Below, in pieces: positions 1 through 8,917 of a stretch of DNA of 64,000 nucleotides. Source of the stretch: Bradyrhizobium sp. 200 (GTDB lineage Bacteria > Pseudomonadota > Alphaproteobacteria > Rhizobiales > Xanthobacteraceae); contig NZ_CP064689.1 in the NCBI RefSeq assembly GCF_023100945.1, forward strand, positions 7,050,001 through 7,114,000, given 5' to 3'. The notes below the pieces were generated by a model. The model saw only the letters and a program-made list of their open reading frames with translations, did no database searches and had not been told where the DNA came from. Every line of letters begins with the position of its first letter. The first letter of the stretch is position 1. A program made the position numbers and the translations under genes.

Positions 1-1
1 C

Positions 2-850
2 ACATCCGGCCTATGGCATTCGAACTTCAGCCGTGACAGCTACATTGCGGCCGTACAGCGCGTCATCGACTTGATTCTGGCCGGAGACGTCTTCCAAGCC
101 AACATTGCGCAGCGCTTCAGTGCCAGGCTGTCGCCCTCATTTGATCCGCTTGCCTTCTACTGCCAGCTGCGCTCATTGAACGCAGCGCCCTTTGCAGCCC
201 TCCTGCGCTACGGCAAGTTGACCATCGCATCCAGCTCCCCGGAACGGTTCCTAAAGCTTGCCGGACGAAAGGTCGAGACGCGCCCCATCAAGGGCACGAT
301 TGCGCGTTCCGCTGACTCCGAGGAAGACCAGCGTCGCGCTGAAATCCTAGTCGCGTCCGAAAAGGACCGTGCCGAGAACATTATGATTGTCGACCTCCTG
401 CGTAACGATCTTTCGCGCGTTTGCACGGCGCACTCGGTCGAAGTTCCAGCGTTTTGCAACCTCGAATCCTATGCCTCAGTGCACCACCTCGTGTCGATCG
501 TTACGGGTGAACTTGCAGAGGAGCAAGATGCCGTTACCCTACTGCGAGCTTGCTTTCCCGGCGGCTCCATTACCGGGGCGCCAAAGGTGCGATCAATGGA
601 AATTATTGCCGAAATCGAGCGTGTGGCGCGAGATGTTTATTGCGGGGCGATCGGCTTCATTGGCTTCAACGGGCACATGGACACGAATATTGCGATCCGC
701 ACCGTAACGATCGACGACGGTCTAGCTGTGTTTCATGCCGGTGGCGGGATCACGGCGATGTCGGATCCAGAGGCCGAATACGAGGAGACGCTTGCCAAGG
801 CGCGGCGAATCTTTGACGCATTTCGTGCTGAAGCATGCGGTGCATCTTGA
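2..850 (+). CDS. pabB: Aminodeoxychorismate synthase component I (PabB), 5' end outside window
   Basis: This enzyme aminates chorismate to 4-amino-4-deoxychorismate, the step towards 4-aminobenzoate and folate. The frame is open from base 2, so the N-terminus lies outside the window; what remains is the C-terminal chorismate-binding domain. It contains the motif PIKGT, whose lysine is the signature of PabB; anthranilate synthase TrpE has PIAGT. The later motifs FPGGSITGAPK and YCGAIGF are also typical of the family. The stop codon overlaps the start of pabA by 16 bases, so the two subunits are probably translationally coupled. TrpE is the alternative, made less likely by the lysine. Confidence 0.88.
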   Translation, partial: TSGLWHSNFSRDSYIAAVQRVIDLILAGDVFQANIAQRFSARLSPSFDPLAFYCQLRSLNAAPFAALLRYGKLTIASSSPERFLKLAGRKVETRPIKGTIARSADSEEDQRRAEILVASEKDRAENIMIVDLLRNDLSRVCTAHSVEVPAFCNLESYASVHHLVSIVTGELAEEQDAVTLLRACFPGGSITGAPKVRSMEIIAEIERVARDVYCGAIGFIGFNGHMDTNIAIRTVTIDDGLAVFHAGGGITAMSDPEAEYEETLAKARRIFDAFRAEACGAS

Positions 851-1431
851 TTGTCATCATCGACAACTACGACTCCTTCGTATTCAACATTGCCCGCTAT
901 TTCCATAACCTTGGTGAAGCAACGGAGGTCATCCGGAACGACGCGCTGACCGTCAGTGAGCTTGTCGGCCGCAGGCCGCGCGCAGTGGTCATCTCCCCCG
1001 GTCCCTGCACTCCAATTGAGGCCGGAATATCTACGGCCATCATCCGCGAATTTTCAGGTCGCGTGCCAATTCTCGGCATCTGCCTCGGACACCAGTGTAT
1101 TGGGAGCGTGTTCGGCGGGCGCGTAGTGCGTGCACGTCGCCCTATGCACGGGCGGTCTTCGCATATAACCCATGACGGCCGGGGGCTATTCACTGGACTC
1201 TCATCGCCGCTTTGCGTTGGACGCTACCATTCTCTTGTGGTTCAGCTCGATGAGAGATCCGCCCGGCATCTCAAGGTGACCGCGCGTTCCGAGGAAGGCG
1301 AGATCATGGCCCTCGCACATCGGTATCAACTAACTTATGGCGTACAGTTCCATCCCGAATCGATACTTACCCAACAAGGGCACCTACTTCTTTCAAACTT
1401 CTTGCGAATAGCAGAAACTTCGTTCGCCTGA
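835..1431 (+). CDS. pabA: Aminodeoxychorismate synthase glutamine amidotransferase (PabA)
   Basis: This is a class I glutamine amidotransferase of 198 residues that supplies ammonia to PabB. The nucleophile is Cys83 in GICLGHQ, and the His173/Glu175 pair lies in FHPES. Other family motifs are IDNYDSF near the N-terminus and ISPGPCTP at about 53-60. Length and motifs match PabA and the related TrpG. PabA is chosen because the partner just upstream has the PabB lysine. The ATG at 835 lies inside pabB; a TTG at 847 would trim four residues and give a more usual N-terminus. Confidence 0.88.
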   Translation: MRCILIVIIDNYDSFVFNIARYFHNLGEATEVIRNDALTVSELVGRRPRAVVISPGPCTPIEAGISTAIIREFSGRVPILGICLGHQCIGSVFGGRVVRARRPMHGRSSHITHDGRGLFTGLSSPLCVGRYHSLVVQLDERSARHLKVTARSEEGEIMALAHRYQLTYGVQFHPESILTQQGHLLLSNFLRIAETSFA

Positions 1432-1739
1432 GAATCGAATACTATGGCGTCCGTCTGACGTCCGTAAGAAGCGTGCTGCGCAACGTGAGAGTGAGCTGGC
1501 TCCCTCCTCAGCTCCTCCTCAGCAAACGAAACTCGATCCAAGATGCCAGCAGAAGCGCGGTAACCGCACTCAATTCGAAGAGAACTCCGCTGCGAAAGAA
1601 CGTGACTTTATGCGAGGAGGTTGATGCACTCTCATGGTTGGATCATCTCATTTGCTTTATGCCGCTTCTGAAGTGGATCCGAAGACCTCCCGACAGATCA
1701 CGTTGCGCAAGACGAGGTCGAGAAAACGAGGTGGTAGGC
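1432..1739. other. No gene recognised
   Basis: The stretch between pabA and the convergent methyltransferase gene has an open frame on the plus strand, but its product resembles nothing recognisable. I saw no clear terminator. Confidence 0.4.
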
Positions 1740-2387
1740 TTAGACTACCTTCACGCAGAGCTCCGCGCCAACTTTGATTGGCAACATTAAACGCAGAAAC
1801 CCGTTTGCTGGGTCCCGGACAAACTCGAGAAAGTCCGGCTCAGCATTCTCGTTCATCACATAGCCCCCAATCCGCACTTGCGGTGCGACAATCTCTATAA
1901 CTTGTCGGGCCAACGAGGGACCCTCATTCAGAAGCCAGCCGTCCATCAGAACAAAATCTACTGGTCCACCGAGATCACGCAGAGTCCGCCGGGCGTCCCC
2001 TTCCCTAATCTCGGCGTAGTCCGAGAGACCTACATGGCGCAGGTTGCGACGCGCTGCTGCTGCCTTCGCGGAGACGAGTTCTGATCCAATCACGATCCCA
2101 CCGCCATTGTCACGCATTGCGGCGGCGAGATAGAGCGTCGACATTCCGGTAGACGTCCCAAATTCCGCAACGCGCTTCGTACGCAGCCATCGACAGAGCA
2201 GATAGATCAGTTCGCCCTGCTCCGGCGCAATGCCGAGACCGTATTCCACGTAGTCAAAGGGGTTGCGGCTCGCTTTGGGGTTGTTACGTGGTCCACCGTC
2301 AAGGGGATACTGTTCCGAAAGCAGGCGCGCAGTTACCGCGTGAAAATTCTCATCCTGAATGAGACTAGGCGCAACAGCATTCGACAT
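1740..2387 (-). CDS. Class I SAM-dependent methyltransferase, O-methyltransferase-like
   Basis: The protein is about 215 residues with a Rossmann-type methyltransferase fold. Motif I reads RVAEFGTSTGMSTLYLA and binds S-adenosylmethionine. An acidic residue follows in the next strand (GSELVSAKA), and DFVLMDGW looks like motif IV, as in catechol/caffeoyl-CoA O-methyltransferases. The substrate cannot be read from sequence. The ATG at 2387 is preferred over an in-frame ATG 62 codons upstream, because GGAGA lies about 10 bases before it and the upstream residues look non-coding. It converges on pabA. Confidence 0.7.
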   Translation of the reverse strand: MSNAVAPSLIQDENFHAVTARLLSEQYPLDGGPRNNPKASRNPFDYVEYGLGIAPEQGELIYLLCRWLRTKRVAEFGTSTGMSTLYLAAAMRDNGGGIVIGSELVSAKAAAARRNLRHVGLSDYAEIREGDARRTLRDLGGPVDFVLMDGWLLNEGPSLARQVIEIVAPQVRIGGYVMNENAEPDFLEFVRDPANGFLRLMLPIKVGAELCVKVV

Positions 2388-3459
2388 GGCTTGATTTCTC
2401 CGTTCGAGTGGATTGCATCTCAGTTGAAGGTCCAGGAAAACTTCAGGATCGCTTGCGCGTCGGTTACTTGGCAGTACGCGCTGCCTCACATGGCACCTAA
2501 GGTGGTACTTAGAGTTTCTGGGAGCTCCCATGCTACGGACCCTGAAAACTAATGCTGTCAGTACCGCCATCATTAGATCTTGATGGCTTCACGGCCTGCT
2601 CGACCGCATCGAATCCAGCGGGGTGCCAAAAATGTACGAGCGTGTCGCCTCTCATGCTGTGCGGCCAAGAACTTCGCAACTGTCCATTCCACAGCTGAAA
2701 AAGTGGCACCATGTTGCGGCCGAAGCTTCGAAACAATTTTCCATCTTTCTCAACCTTAAGAAACTGCCTGCCTCAGACACGCCCTAACGCAACTAATAGT
2801 AGCAACGATTCATTTCAAGTTTGTGTCGTGCAAGTAGAGTTCAAGCATGTGTGAAGTCGGCCCAGCCTATCAGGATGAGAAGATAAACTCTTCGACTTGG
2901 CCTATTTGTAGAGGATCCTTGCAGAAGAATACGAGAACGCCATTTTTTCCAGAATATTGAGAGACACCGTATTGCAACACGTTACGACAAACTGGCGCGC
3001 ATCTGGCTTCGTCTGCCTGGCCGCCGCTCTTGCAATGAATGGATTTAACGAGCCCGCAGGACTTAGAGCTTCGTGAACTGACAAGATATCACTGACGAAG
3101 GTAGCGGGTGCCTTGTGCCGACTTCTTGGAACGCGTCTACACGCCCGATTCCCGTTTCGGACAGCAACAGCAATTCACATTTGCGCTTAATCTTCCTCAA
3201 TCGATACCGGCGGCGCGTGCCCGCGCAACGGCTTTTCCTCCCTGCGCGTCAAGGCAGCGGCGCCATGACCTGAGAGCGGCTGCATAGAACAGCGGAAGCC
3301 ATCAGCGATCTGCGTGCGCGTACTACCGTCAAGGACGGAGATTCCCGAGCCGATGTGCAAGGCGATACCGGTCGTGCGCACGATGGTGCTCAGGCCTCCG
3401 AGACCAACGACCAGCCCTAGTGATCGCAAGAAGACGAACGTCGCTGTAGCGATACCGAG
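2388..3459. other. Intergenic/decayed DNA
   Basis: No gene is supported here. Short frames exist on both strands. One on the minus strand ending at 3187 begins near the patatin relic, but I do not recognise it. Confidence 0.4.
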
Positions 3460-3775
3460 GTCACGCTGTTCGATTCCACAGGTGGACCGAGAAGATCAGC
3501 GAGCCCAGCCTCGGTTGTCGTCCAATACCATTCTGTAGGCGCGTTGGAGAGGATGCCGCCGTCCCAGTAAAGCTCGCCATTGACGCGAACCGGCTGAAAC
3601 GCTCGCGGCAGGGTTCCCGAAGCGATGATGCGCCTGATGTCGACCTTCGAAACTACGCGTCTTGGTGGAGCGCGCGTGCGCGGCGCCTACTGTGAGGCGA
3701 AGCGTTCCATTATTGATTAGATCGAATTTCACGAGCTGCGCAGCCTGTGTACTTCCGCCGGTACGCAGCTAAAAA
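3460..3775 (-). pseudogene. Patatin-like phospholipase relic
   Basis: Minus-strand fragments in at least two frames match the middle of bacterial patatin-like phospholipases. These are FDLINNGTLRLTVGA, then a degenerate stretch that should read VNGELYWDGG, then MVLDDNR, then SLIFSVHLWN in another frame. The catalytic GxSxG region and both ends are missing, so this is a remnant. It lies downstream of the E1 gene and is probably unrelated to that operon. Confidence 0.6.
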
Positions 3776-3857
3776 GTCTTCGTCAGCGCAGATGCACCGT
3801 CCCGACGTATCTTTCGCCTTGGGATCGTGAAGATGCGATGCGAGTGGACGAAGCAGG

Positions 3858-5264
3858 TTAATTCGTGTGCTTGTAGTCCGCATGTTCAGAAGCCCCCGAA
3901 GCGTGCTTCACGAGATCTGCCGCCAACATTATGCCAGCAAGAGCCGACTGAAACGACATCGGTACGACCGCTCTCACGGGCTGCGCTCCATCCGTCAGGC
4001 GCATGACAATCCCGCCGCAGATTGCCCGCTGGTGAAAGGATCGGACGGACAGTCCGATGAACTCTCTAAGGGCTTCGGACGGGATGTCGAAGGCCTTAGC
4101 GACGCGCTCGACGAAACCGGTATCCACCGGCCTGTTTGTCTGAAGAAGATGCCGGATCTCCTGTCGGGCCTCCGGCATCTTCAGCTCCTCAGCCATCTTC
4201 TCGTCCTCGTCCTTTATCTTCCCGTGAGGCAAGTAAAGGCAGGCCAGACAAGCCCGGCCGTCATCAAAGCCATGGCGCGATACCCCGAGATCGAGTTCCT
4301 GCGTCCAGGCGTTTACGATCCATTTCGGCAACACTCCTTGCACGGCAATGCGATCCGGAGCGTTGTCCAATGCGACAGCGATTCTTTCGAACATCCAATC
4401 GTTCCGATCACTCAAATACACGTCCCATTTGGCACAATACGCCGACACTTCCAGCGCCGCCTCCGCGAGCGCGGCACGCGCCAGATCCACTTTTGGTGAA
4501 CCAACATCAGATTGGCTGGTCAGCACGTAGCGCTGCAGATTCGAGAGGTCGACCTCCTCATGGTCAACCAGACGGAGCGATCCCTTAAGGCCCACTGCAC
4601 GAGCCAAGGCCCAAATGGCGCCATTCCCGATAGCGCCGAGGCCTACGAGGTGGGTGTCGCCGATATCCGTTCCCTCAAAGCTCGGACCAGAACCAGCGGT
4701 GTCATGGTCATAGGTCAGCATCGATAGGTCGATATGGTCGTCGTCGTCGCCCTGCTCCAGCTGTTCGGCAAACACCGTGCGAAAGACGTTGGCGGCGGCG
4801 AAGCATGACGCAGCCCCTGCACCGAACGGATTCATCGACTCGCCCGAACCAACTGGGCCGTTGCTCGAAAGTTTGGCTCTCCATCCGTCCGAACCGATGA
4901 AGAAAGTCGGACACTTAGTCTGCGACGGACTGCATCCAATAACCACGCAAACAGTGATAGCCTTCCTGGTCTTGGCGAGTTCGATTTGCGGATTGATGGA
5001 CTTCGCTAGGAGCTCCAGGGTGGGAACGTAACGCTTCGCCTCTGGATCGAGCGGCCGCAGCGCGATCGTTGGATAAAAACGCGACAGCAGCCTGATAATC
5101 AAGTCCAGGCTAGCCCTGCCTTCAAAGGTCTTCACGGCTGTGCCGTCGAAAGATACCCCGATCACCTGCGTCGAAATTCTATCCTCGAACGCCGACATCT
5201 TGAAATTGGTCAGGACCCGTGACGCCGCCGACGCTGCACGGTCCATGAAGTTGGCCATGGCCAT
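3858..5264 (-). CDS. E1-like ThiF-family adenylyltransferase of a Ubl conjugation operon
   Basis: A 468-residue protein with a C-terminal ThiF/E1 fold. The nucleotide-binding loop GLGAIGNG is at 208-215, followed by VDHEEVDLSNLQR (233-245), the classic E1 acid and Asn-Leu-x-Arg motif that contacts ATP and the Ubl tail. A CxxC pair at 339/342 may bind zinc. The first 190 residues form a separate N-terminal domain I do not recognise. It should adenylate the Ubl C-terminus and pass it to the E2-like protein. It is the last gene of the set Ubl-E2-JAB-E1 and starts four bases after the JAB stop, so the four are one transcript. Confidence 0.88.
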   Translation of the reverse strand: MAMANFMDRAASAASRVLTNFKMSAFEDRISTQVIGVSFDGTAVKTFEGRASLDLIIRLLSRFYPTIALRPLDPEAKRYVPTLELLAKSINPQIELAKTRKAITVCVVIGCSPSQTKCPTFFIGSDGWRAKLSSNGPVGSGESMNPFGAGAASCFAAANVFRTVFAEQLEQGDDDDHIDLSMLTYDHDTAGSGPSFEGTDIGDTHLVGLGAIGNGAIWALARAVGLKGSLRLVDHEEVDLSNLQRYVLTSQSDVGSPKVDLARAALAEAALEVSAYCAKWDVYLSDRNDWMFERIAVALDNAPDRIAVQGVLPKWIVNAWTQELDLGVSRHGFDDGRACLACLYLPHGKIKDEDEKMAEELKMPEARQEIRHLLQTNRPVDTGFVERVAKAFDIPSEALREFIGLSVRSFHQRAICGGIVMRLTDGAQPVRAVVPMSFQSALAGIMLAADLVKHASGASEHADYKHTN

Positions 5265-5268
5265 TCGT

Positions 5269-5757
5269 TCAATCCTTGACTGAAATCATCCGCGTAAGCT
5301 GGCCAGCGGACAGGGGTCGCCACACTCCGGTCCCATCAAGCCGGTACGATGCGACGTTCCTGAGATCGAAGGCCGCTCGCGCGAAGTCCGGCACGACCAA
5401 AGATAAGCATCCCACCGTCGTGGCGATCGCGTACTCGTCGTCCGTGCTGGAATGATAGGCTCGGCCGGGATGACTGTGTATCTGGGCGATGAGCGCAAGT
5501 TTCTCCCGGTAAAGCCATACATTTATCCGATGCAGCTCTTCTGGTCCTGTCACGACGCACACCCCGTCGGGAGTGCGTATGTGACGCTGGGCAGGAATGA
5601 GTGTCCTATGTACTTGAAAATGGTGCCCCGTCTGACGGCCTACCCAAAGGCCAAGACCTTCATGCCCCTCACGCCCCACTTTCCGTAAATGGGTATGGAG
5701 TTCGTCCATGCAGCTACTTGGTACCGAGATGGCGGCAACGTCCGCGATCTGATTCAT
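5269..5757 (-). CDS. JAB/Mov34 (JAMM) metallopeptidase, predicted Ubl-removing enzyme
   Basis: A 162-residue JAMM-fold peptidase. The zinc site is complete: Glu33 in HEGLGLW, His94 and His96 in IHSHP, then Ser104 and Asp107, fitting HxHx7SxxD. Such proteins process Ubl precursors or remove Ubl from targets. The start at 5757 forms an ATGA overlap with the E2 stop, which indicates translational coupling. A longer frame from 5913 would run through the end of the E2 gene and is rejected. The neighbours on both sides are the E2 and E1 of the same system. Confidence 0.87.
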   Translation of the reverse strand: MNQIADVAAISVPSSCMDELHTHLRKVGREGHEGLGLWVGRQTGHHFQVHRTLIPAQRHIRTPDGVCVVTGPEELHRINVWLYREKLALIAQIHSHPGRAYHSSTDDEYAIATTVGCLSLVVPDFARAAFDLRNVASYRLDGTGVWRPLSAGQLTRMISVKD

Positions 5758-6377
5758 TCCGGTACCGCCAGTAATGAGGGCAGCGCGCTCACCGCCGGGA
5801 CCTGCACCTGCACTTGCACCTGGTAATGCTCGATCGGCTTTACCCCGTGCTCCCAAATCTTTTCGAGGATAAAGACTAACGATCCTTCGCCAGAGCTTCG
5901 ATGCATCAGCCATGAATCACCAGTATGAGCGGGATTGTCGTGATATTCGCGAATGCCGGGAAGACAAATAAATGGTCGATCATCAGGGCTGTTGGACTGA
6001 ATCATGTTTGCCAGTTGCACTCCCCCCTGCTGGGCCAGCGCCAGAATGGTTTCGGGAGTTGCGCCGGGGATTGCCGCGCGGCGAAGCATTTGCACCTGGA
6101 GCAATTTGGCAGGTATTGGTTCGCGCGTGAAAGGATCCACGAAGATGACGGAGGGAGGCCGCAGATCGTAATCTGTAAAGTTCAGCACGATGGCAGCGAC
6201 GATCGGAGGCGGTCTAGGCTTAGTCGCCGCGAAAACCACGAAGATCTCCGGAAACTCCGCGTCAAGCAGGATCCAGCCTCTCTTACGATAGGTCGATTCC
6301 ATGTTCCGATAGTTGGCAAGCTCCCGCTCGAACTTTGCGCGTGAGACTTCGGGATCGACCGTTTGGAGATCAGACAC
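5754..6377 (-). CDS. E2-like protein of a bacterial Ubl conjugation system
   Basis: A 207-residue protein resembling prokaryotic E2-fold families found with ThiF and JAB genes. The conserved core is the motif FICLPGIREY with Cys138, the best candidate for the Ubl-carrying cysteine, then HDNPAH (146-151) and a further His159. The C-terminus carries a QVQVQVQV run encoded by a hexanucleotide repeat. It starts with GTG at 6377, overlapping the end of the Ubl frame by eight bases, and ends in the ATGA that starts the JAB gene. Family assignment rests on motifs and operon context. The cysteine role is inference. Confidence 0.78.
   Translation of the reverse strand: MSDLQTVDPEVSRAKFERELANYRNMESTYRKRGWILLDAEFPEIFVVFAATKPRPPPIVAAIVLNFTDYDLRPPSVIFVDPFTREPIPAKLLQVQMLRRAAIPGATPETILALAQQGGVQLANMIQSNSPDDRPFICLPGIREYHDNPAHTGDSWLMHRSSGEGSLVFILEKIWEHGVKPIEHYQVQVQVQVPAVSALPSLLAVPE
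5801..5822 (-). repeat. Hexanucleotide repeat in the E2-like gene
   Basis: Three to four units of CCTGCA (one with a single change) lie in the coding region and produce alternating Gln-Val at the E2 C-terminus. Unit changes keep the frame. Confidence 0.8.
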
Positions 6378-6659
6378 CGGCCACGCCAGCCTTGAGACTC
6401 AGGAACAGCGTCACTTCCTTGCCGAATCCAAACTCTCCCACCTTCTTGTCCGGGTCCAACAGCTCGCCCGCCTCGTTCTTGATCTCCCAATTCTCGGGCG
6501 GTTGAGCCAGGTTCTTCGTCTTCGCGCTTTTTGGCGGGCCACATGCAGCGGCTGCTGCGCTACGGCCTTAATCACGACAGGCTGACCGTTCACGACCATT
6601 GTGATTTCAACGAAATCCGCGCCGTGATCATTTCCTGGCTTCTTCTCGCTATTCTTCAT
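6370..6659 (-). pseudogene. Ubiquitin-like protein (DUF2604-like) gene with one-base frameshift
   Basis: The first gene of the conjugation operon. From ATG 6659 (AAAGG upstream) the product begins with an acidic/lysine-rich tail and then ITMVVNGQPVVIKAV, a beta-grasp hairpin. After the run of five A (6528-6532 on the opposite strand) the similarity jumps one frame to NLAQPPENWEIKNEAG and ends KAGVAGV at 6370. Adding one A gives an intact 96-residue Ubl, the usual size. As read, the protein would be about half foreign sequence. This is either true decay, a slippage site or a sequence error. The tail ends near Gly-Val instead of Gly-Gly. Assignment to DUF2604 is from memory of the family. Confidence 0.75.
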
Positions 6660-7371
6660 TATTGGACCTTTTGTGTGTGGCCGGCGCTTGGAATCGATGC
6701 TGCCGATTGAACGCGGGGAACGAAAAAATGGGAGCATGCCACAAGACCCAATCGAAAAAGCCTTCATTTTGCGCGTCCCGACGCAGTTTTCAGGCGTCCT
6801 CCCGGTTGCAGGCGTCTAGCGCTAACTCATCGACATCTCCGACCCGTAGCGGCTTGATGATGCGGACGGCGCCCGCGCATCATCGCGGGATGGGCACCAA
6901 GTGCGACAATACATCTACGGTGCGATGATCCGTGCGTGGCCAAGCGCGTGAAGGCAGCGGAAAAGGAATCAGCTTGATTATCCAACGATTTCTAGGCGCG
7001 TTTGGAAAAACCAACAAAAAAACTGCTTCAGCAACTTCTCTGGCTTGGCAGCCGTTTCCTAACGCTTGTCATGGCCTCATGAGCAAATTTACGAAAGTCG
7101 CGGCTACATCGGGGACCTTGGACAGTCCGACACGAACTTGACCAAAAGCGAACACGCTGATCGACCGCGCTATCTCCACCAGCTCGGAAAGCCCACGTGG
7201 CAACGCCGCTACACCCCTTGTTGCAGAAGCACGTTTTCGTATCGCCGGGCAGCCGAAAACGCCGAGCGGTTATTCTCTGGGAGTGCCGCCCGACTTGATC
7301 TGCGAGTTACAACACCAGTCGAACTGCGTTAGTGGACTCGTTGTCTCCGAAGAAAACGCCACTTGTCTCCC
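6660..7371. other. Upstream region of the Ubl operon, no gene recognised
   Basis: About 700 bases with only short, unconvincing frames. The operon promoter should be here, but I could not identify one by eye. Confidence 0.4.
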
Positions 7372-7401
7372 AAAAAAAGGGCCACTCCGAAGGAGTGGCC
7401 C
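7372..7401 (-). terminator. Rho-independent terminator of ald
   Basis: On the minus strand a perfect 10-bp stem, GGGCCACTCC with its complement around a TTC loop, is followed directly by seven T. It lies 36 bases after the ald stop codon. Confidence 0.92.
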
Positions 7402-7437
7402 AAGTAAGGGAGGAAACGCCCTTCAGGGCCTCTGGGA

Positions 7438-8550
7438 TCAGGCCGCAGCCTGTTCGATCGGTGAGAATGGTAGGCCGAGACTCTCGGCCACAGCCTTGTA
7501 AGTTAGCCGGCCCCTATAGACGTTGAGGCCTGCGCGCAGGTGCGGATTTTCGAGGACGGCTGCAAATCCCTTGCTGGCGAGCGCCAAGCCGAATGGCAGC
7601 GTAGCGTTATTCAGCGCCTGGCTTGAGGTCAGCGGCACAGCTCCCGGCATATTGGCGACGCAGTAATGAATGACGTCGTCAATCTCGTAGGTTGGATCAG
7701 CGTGCGTCGTTGGACGGGATGTCTCGAAGCACCCGCCCTGATCGATAGCTACATCCACGATCACGGAGCCCTTGCGCATCGAGCTCAACATGCCGCGGCT
7801 GACAAGTTTCGGCGCGCTTGCGCCGGGAACGAGCACCGCGCCAATCACGACGTCGGCCGCAAATACCTCCTCCTCAACAGAGTCTATCGTCGAGAACCTG
7901 GTACGAACGCGGCCTTCGAACAGTTCATCCAGCTCGCGAAGCCGGGGTATCGAACGGTCGAGGATTGTGACTTCGGCACCCAAGCCCGCCGCCATGCGTG
8001 CCGCATGCGTACCGACAACCCCGCCTCCGATCACCACGATACGGGCCGGCTGGACACCCGGCACGCCACCAATCAACAGCCCCCGCCCACCTGTATACCG
8101 CTTCAGGGCCGCTCCGGCCGCTTCGATGGCAAGCTTTCCCGCGACCTCGCTCATCGGCGCAAGCAGCGGCAGTCCGCCATGCGCGTCAGTTACGGTTTCA
8201 TAGGCTATTGCCGTGCACCCTGACTTGATCAGGCCCTTGGCCTGCTCCGGGTCCGGGGCCAGATGCAGATAAGTGAAGAGAATCTGGTTCTCTCGCAGCT
8301 GGCTCCATTCGGAAGGCTGCGGCTCCTTGACTTTTACGATCATGTCGCTCGATGCAAACACCTCGCGAGCGGAGTCCAGAATCGTTGCGCCAGCCTTGCG
8401 ATAATTGTCATCTGTAGCGCCTATACCAGCACCGGCATTTGTCTCGAGCAGTACGCTGTGCCCTGCGGCCACATACTCGCGGACCGCTCCAGGGGTCAGG
8501 CCCAAGCGGTATTCGTGCGTCTTGATTTCCTTGGGAACGCCGACCTTCAA
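7438..8550 (-). CDS. ald: Alanine dehydrogenase
   Basis: NAD-dependent oxidative deamination of L-alanine to pyruvate and ammonia, a cytosolic enzyme. It opens with KVGVPKEIKTHEYR, and has KVKEPQ, the active-site region LHLAPD, the Rossmann loop GGGVVGTHAARMA and the C-terminal NMPGAVPLTSSQALNNAT, all standard for Ald. The start is a TTG at 8550, with GGAG about 8 bases upstream. It gives 370 residues, the normal family length. An ATG 30 codons earlier adds residues no homologue has. The gene stands alone with its own terminator. Alanine handling is relevant to nodule nitrogen exchange, but that link is inference. Confidence 0.95.
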   Translation of the reverse strand: MKVGVPKEIKTHEYRLGLTPGAVREYVAAGHSVLLETNAGAGIGATDDNYRKAGATILDSAREVFASSDMIVKVKEPQPSEWSQLRENQILFTYLHLAPDPEQAKGLIKSGCTAIAYETVTDAHGGLPLLAPMSEVAGKLAIEAAGAALKRYTGGRGLLIGGVPGVQPARIVVIGGGVVGTHAARMAAGLGAEVTILDRSIPRLRELDELFEGRVRTRFSTIDSVEEEVFAADVVIGAVLVPGASAPKLVSRGMLSSMRKGSVIVDVAIDQGGCFETSRPTTHADPTYEIDDVIHYCVANMPGAVPLTSSQALNNATLPFGLALASKGFAAVLENPHLRAGLNVYRGRLTYKAVAESLGLPFSPIEQAAA

Positions 8551-8917
8551 TTGCAATCTCCTAACTTGGACAAACGCTTTTATAATCGAAAGAGCGGTGC
8601 AAACCTGCGACGCCTGCAGCCAAGTATCGTCTAAATTCACCGATTATTAGCAGCATCATGCAGGATTCCATCGGAATGACACCCCAGCGCCGACGCGCGG
8701 ATCGACTCGAATGGATTATCCAGCATCGCGACCGCGCGCTGGCAGCGCGCGCTGGAGACGAAGATATATCATCGGGTATCAGGGCGATGACCTGAACCCA
8801 TTCAGGCCTCAACACTACCATGCTGGTTAAAGTCACGCTGGACTGCCAAAGTAACGAGGCACTGAATTGTTCGAAACCGGCATTGTCAAATGCCAGTCAG
8901 TGAATCGCTGGTTTCTG
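8551..8917. other. Upstream region of ald, no gene recognised
   Basis: The ald promoter should lie here. I saw no gene or clear operator. Confidence 0.4.

Noticed and set aside
2704..2717. Sigma-54-like sequence TGGCACCATGTTGC
   Set aside because: The gap between the two boxes is four bases instead of five, so GG and GC are one base too close, and no gene follows on that strand.
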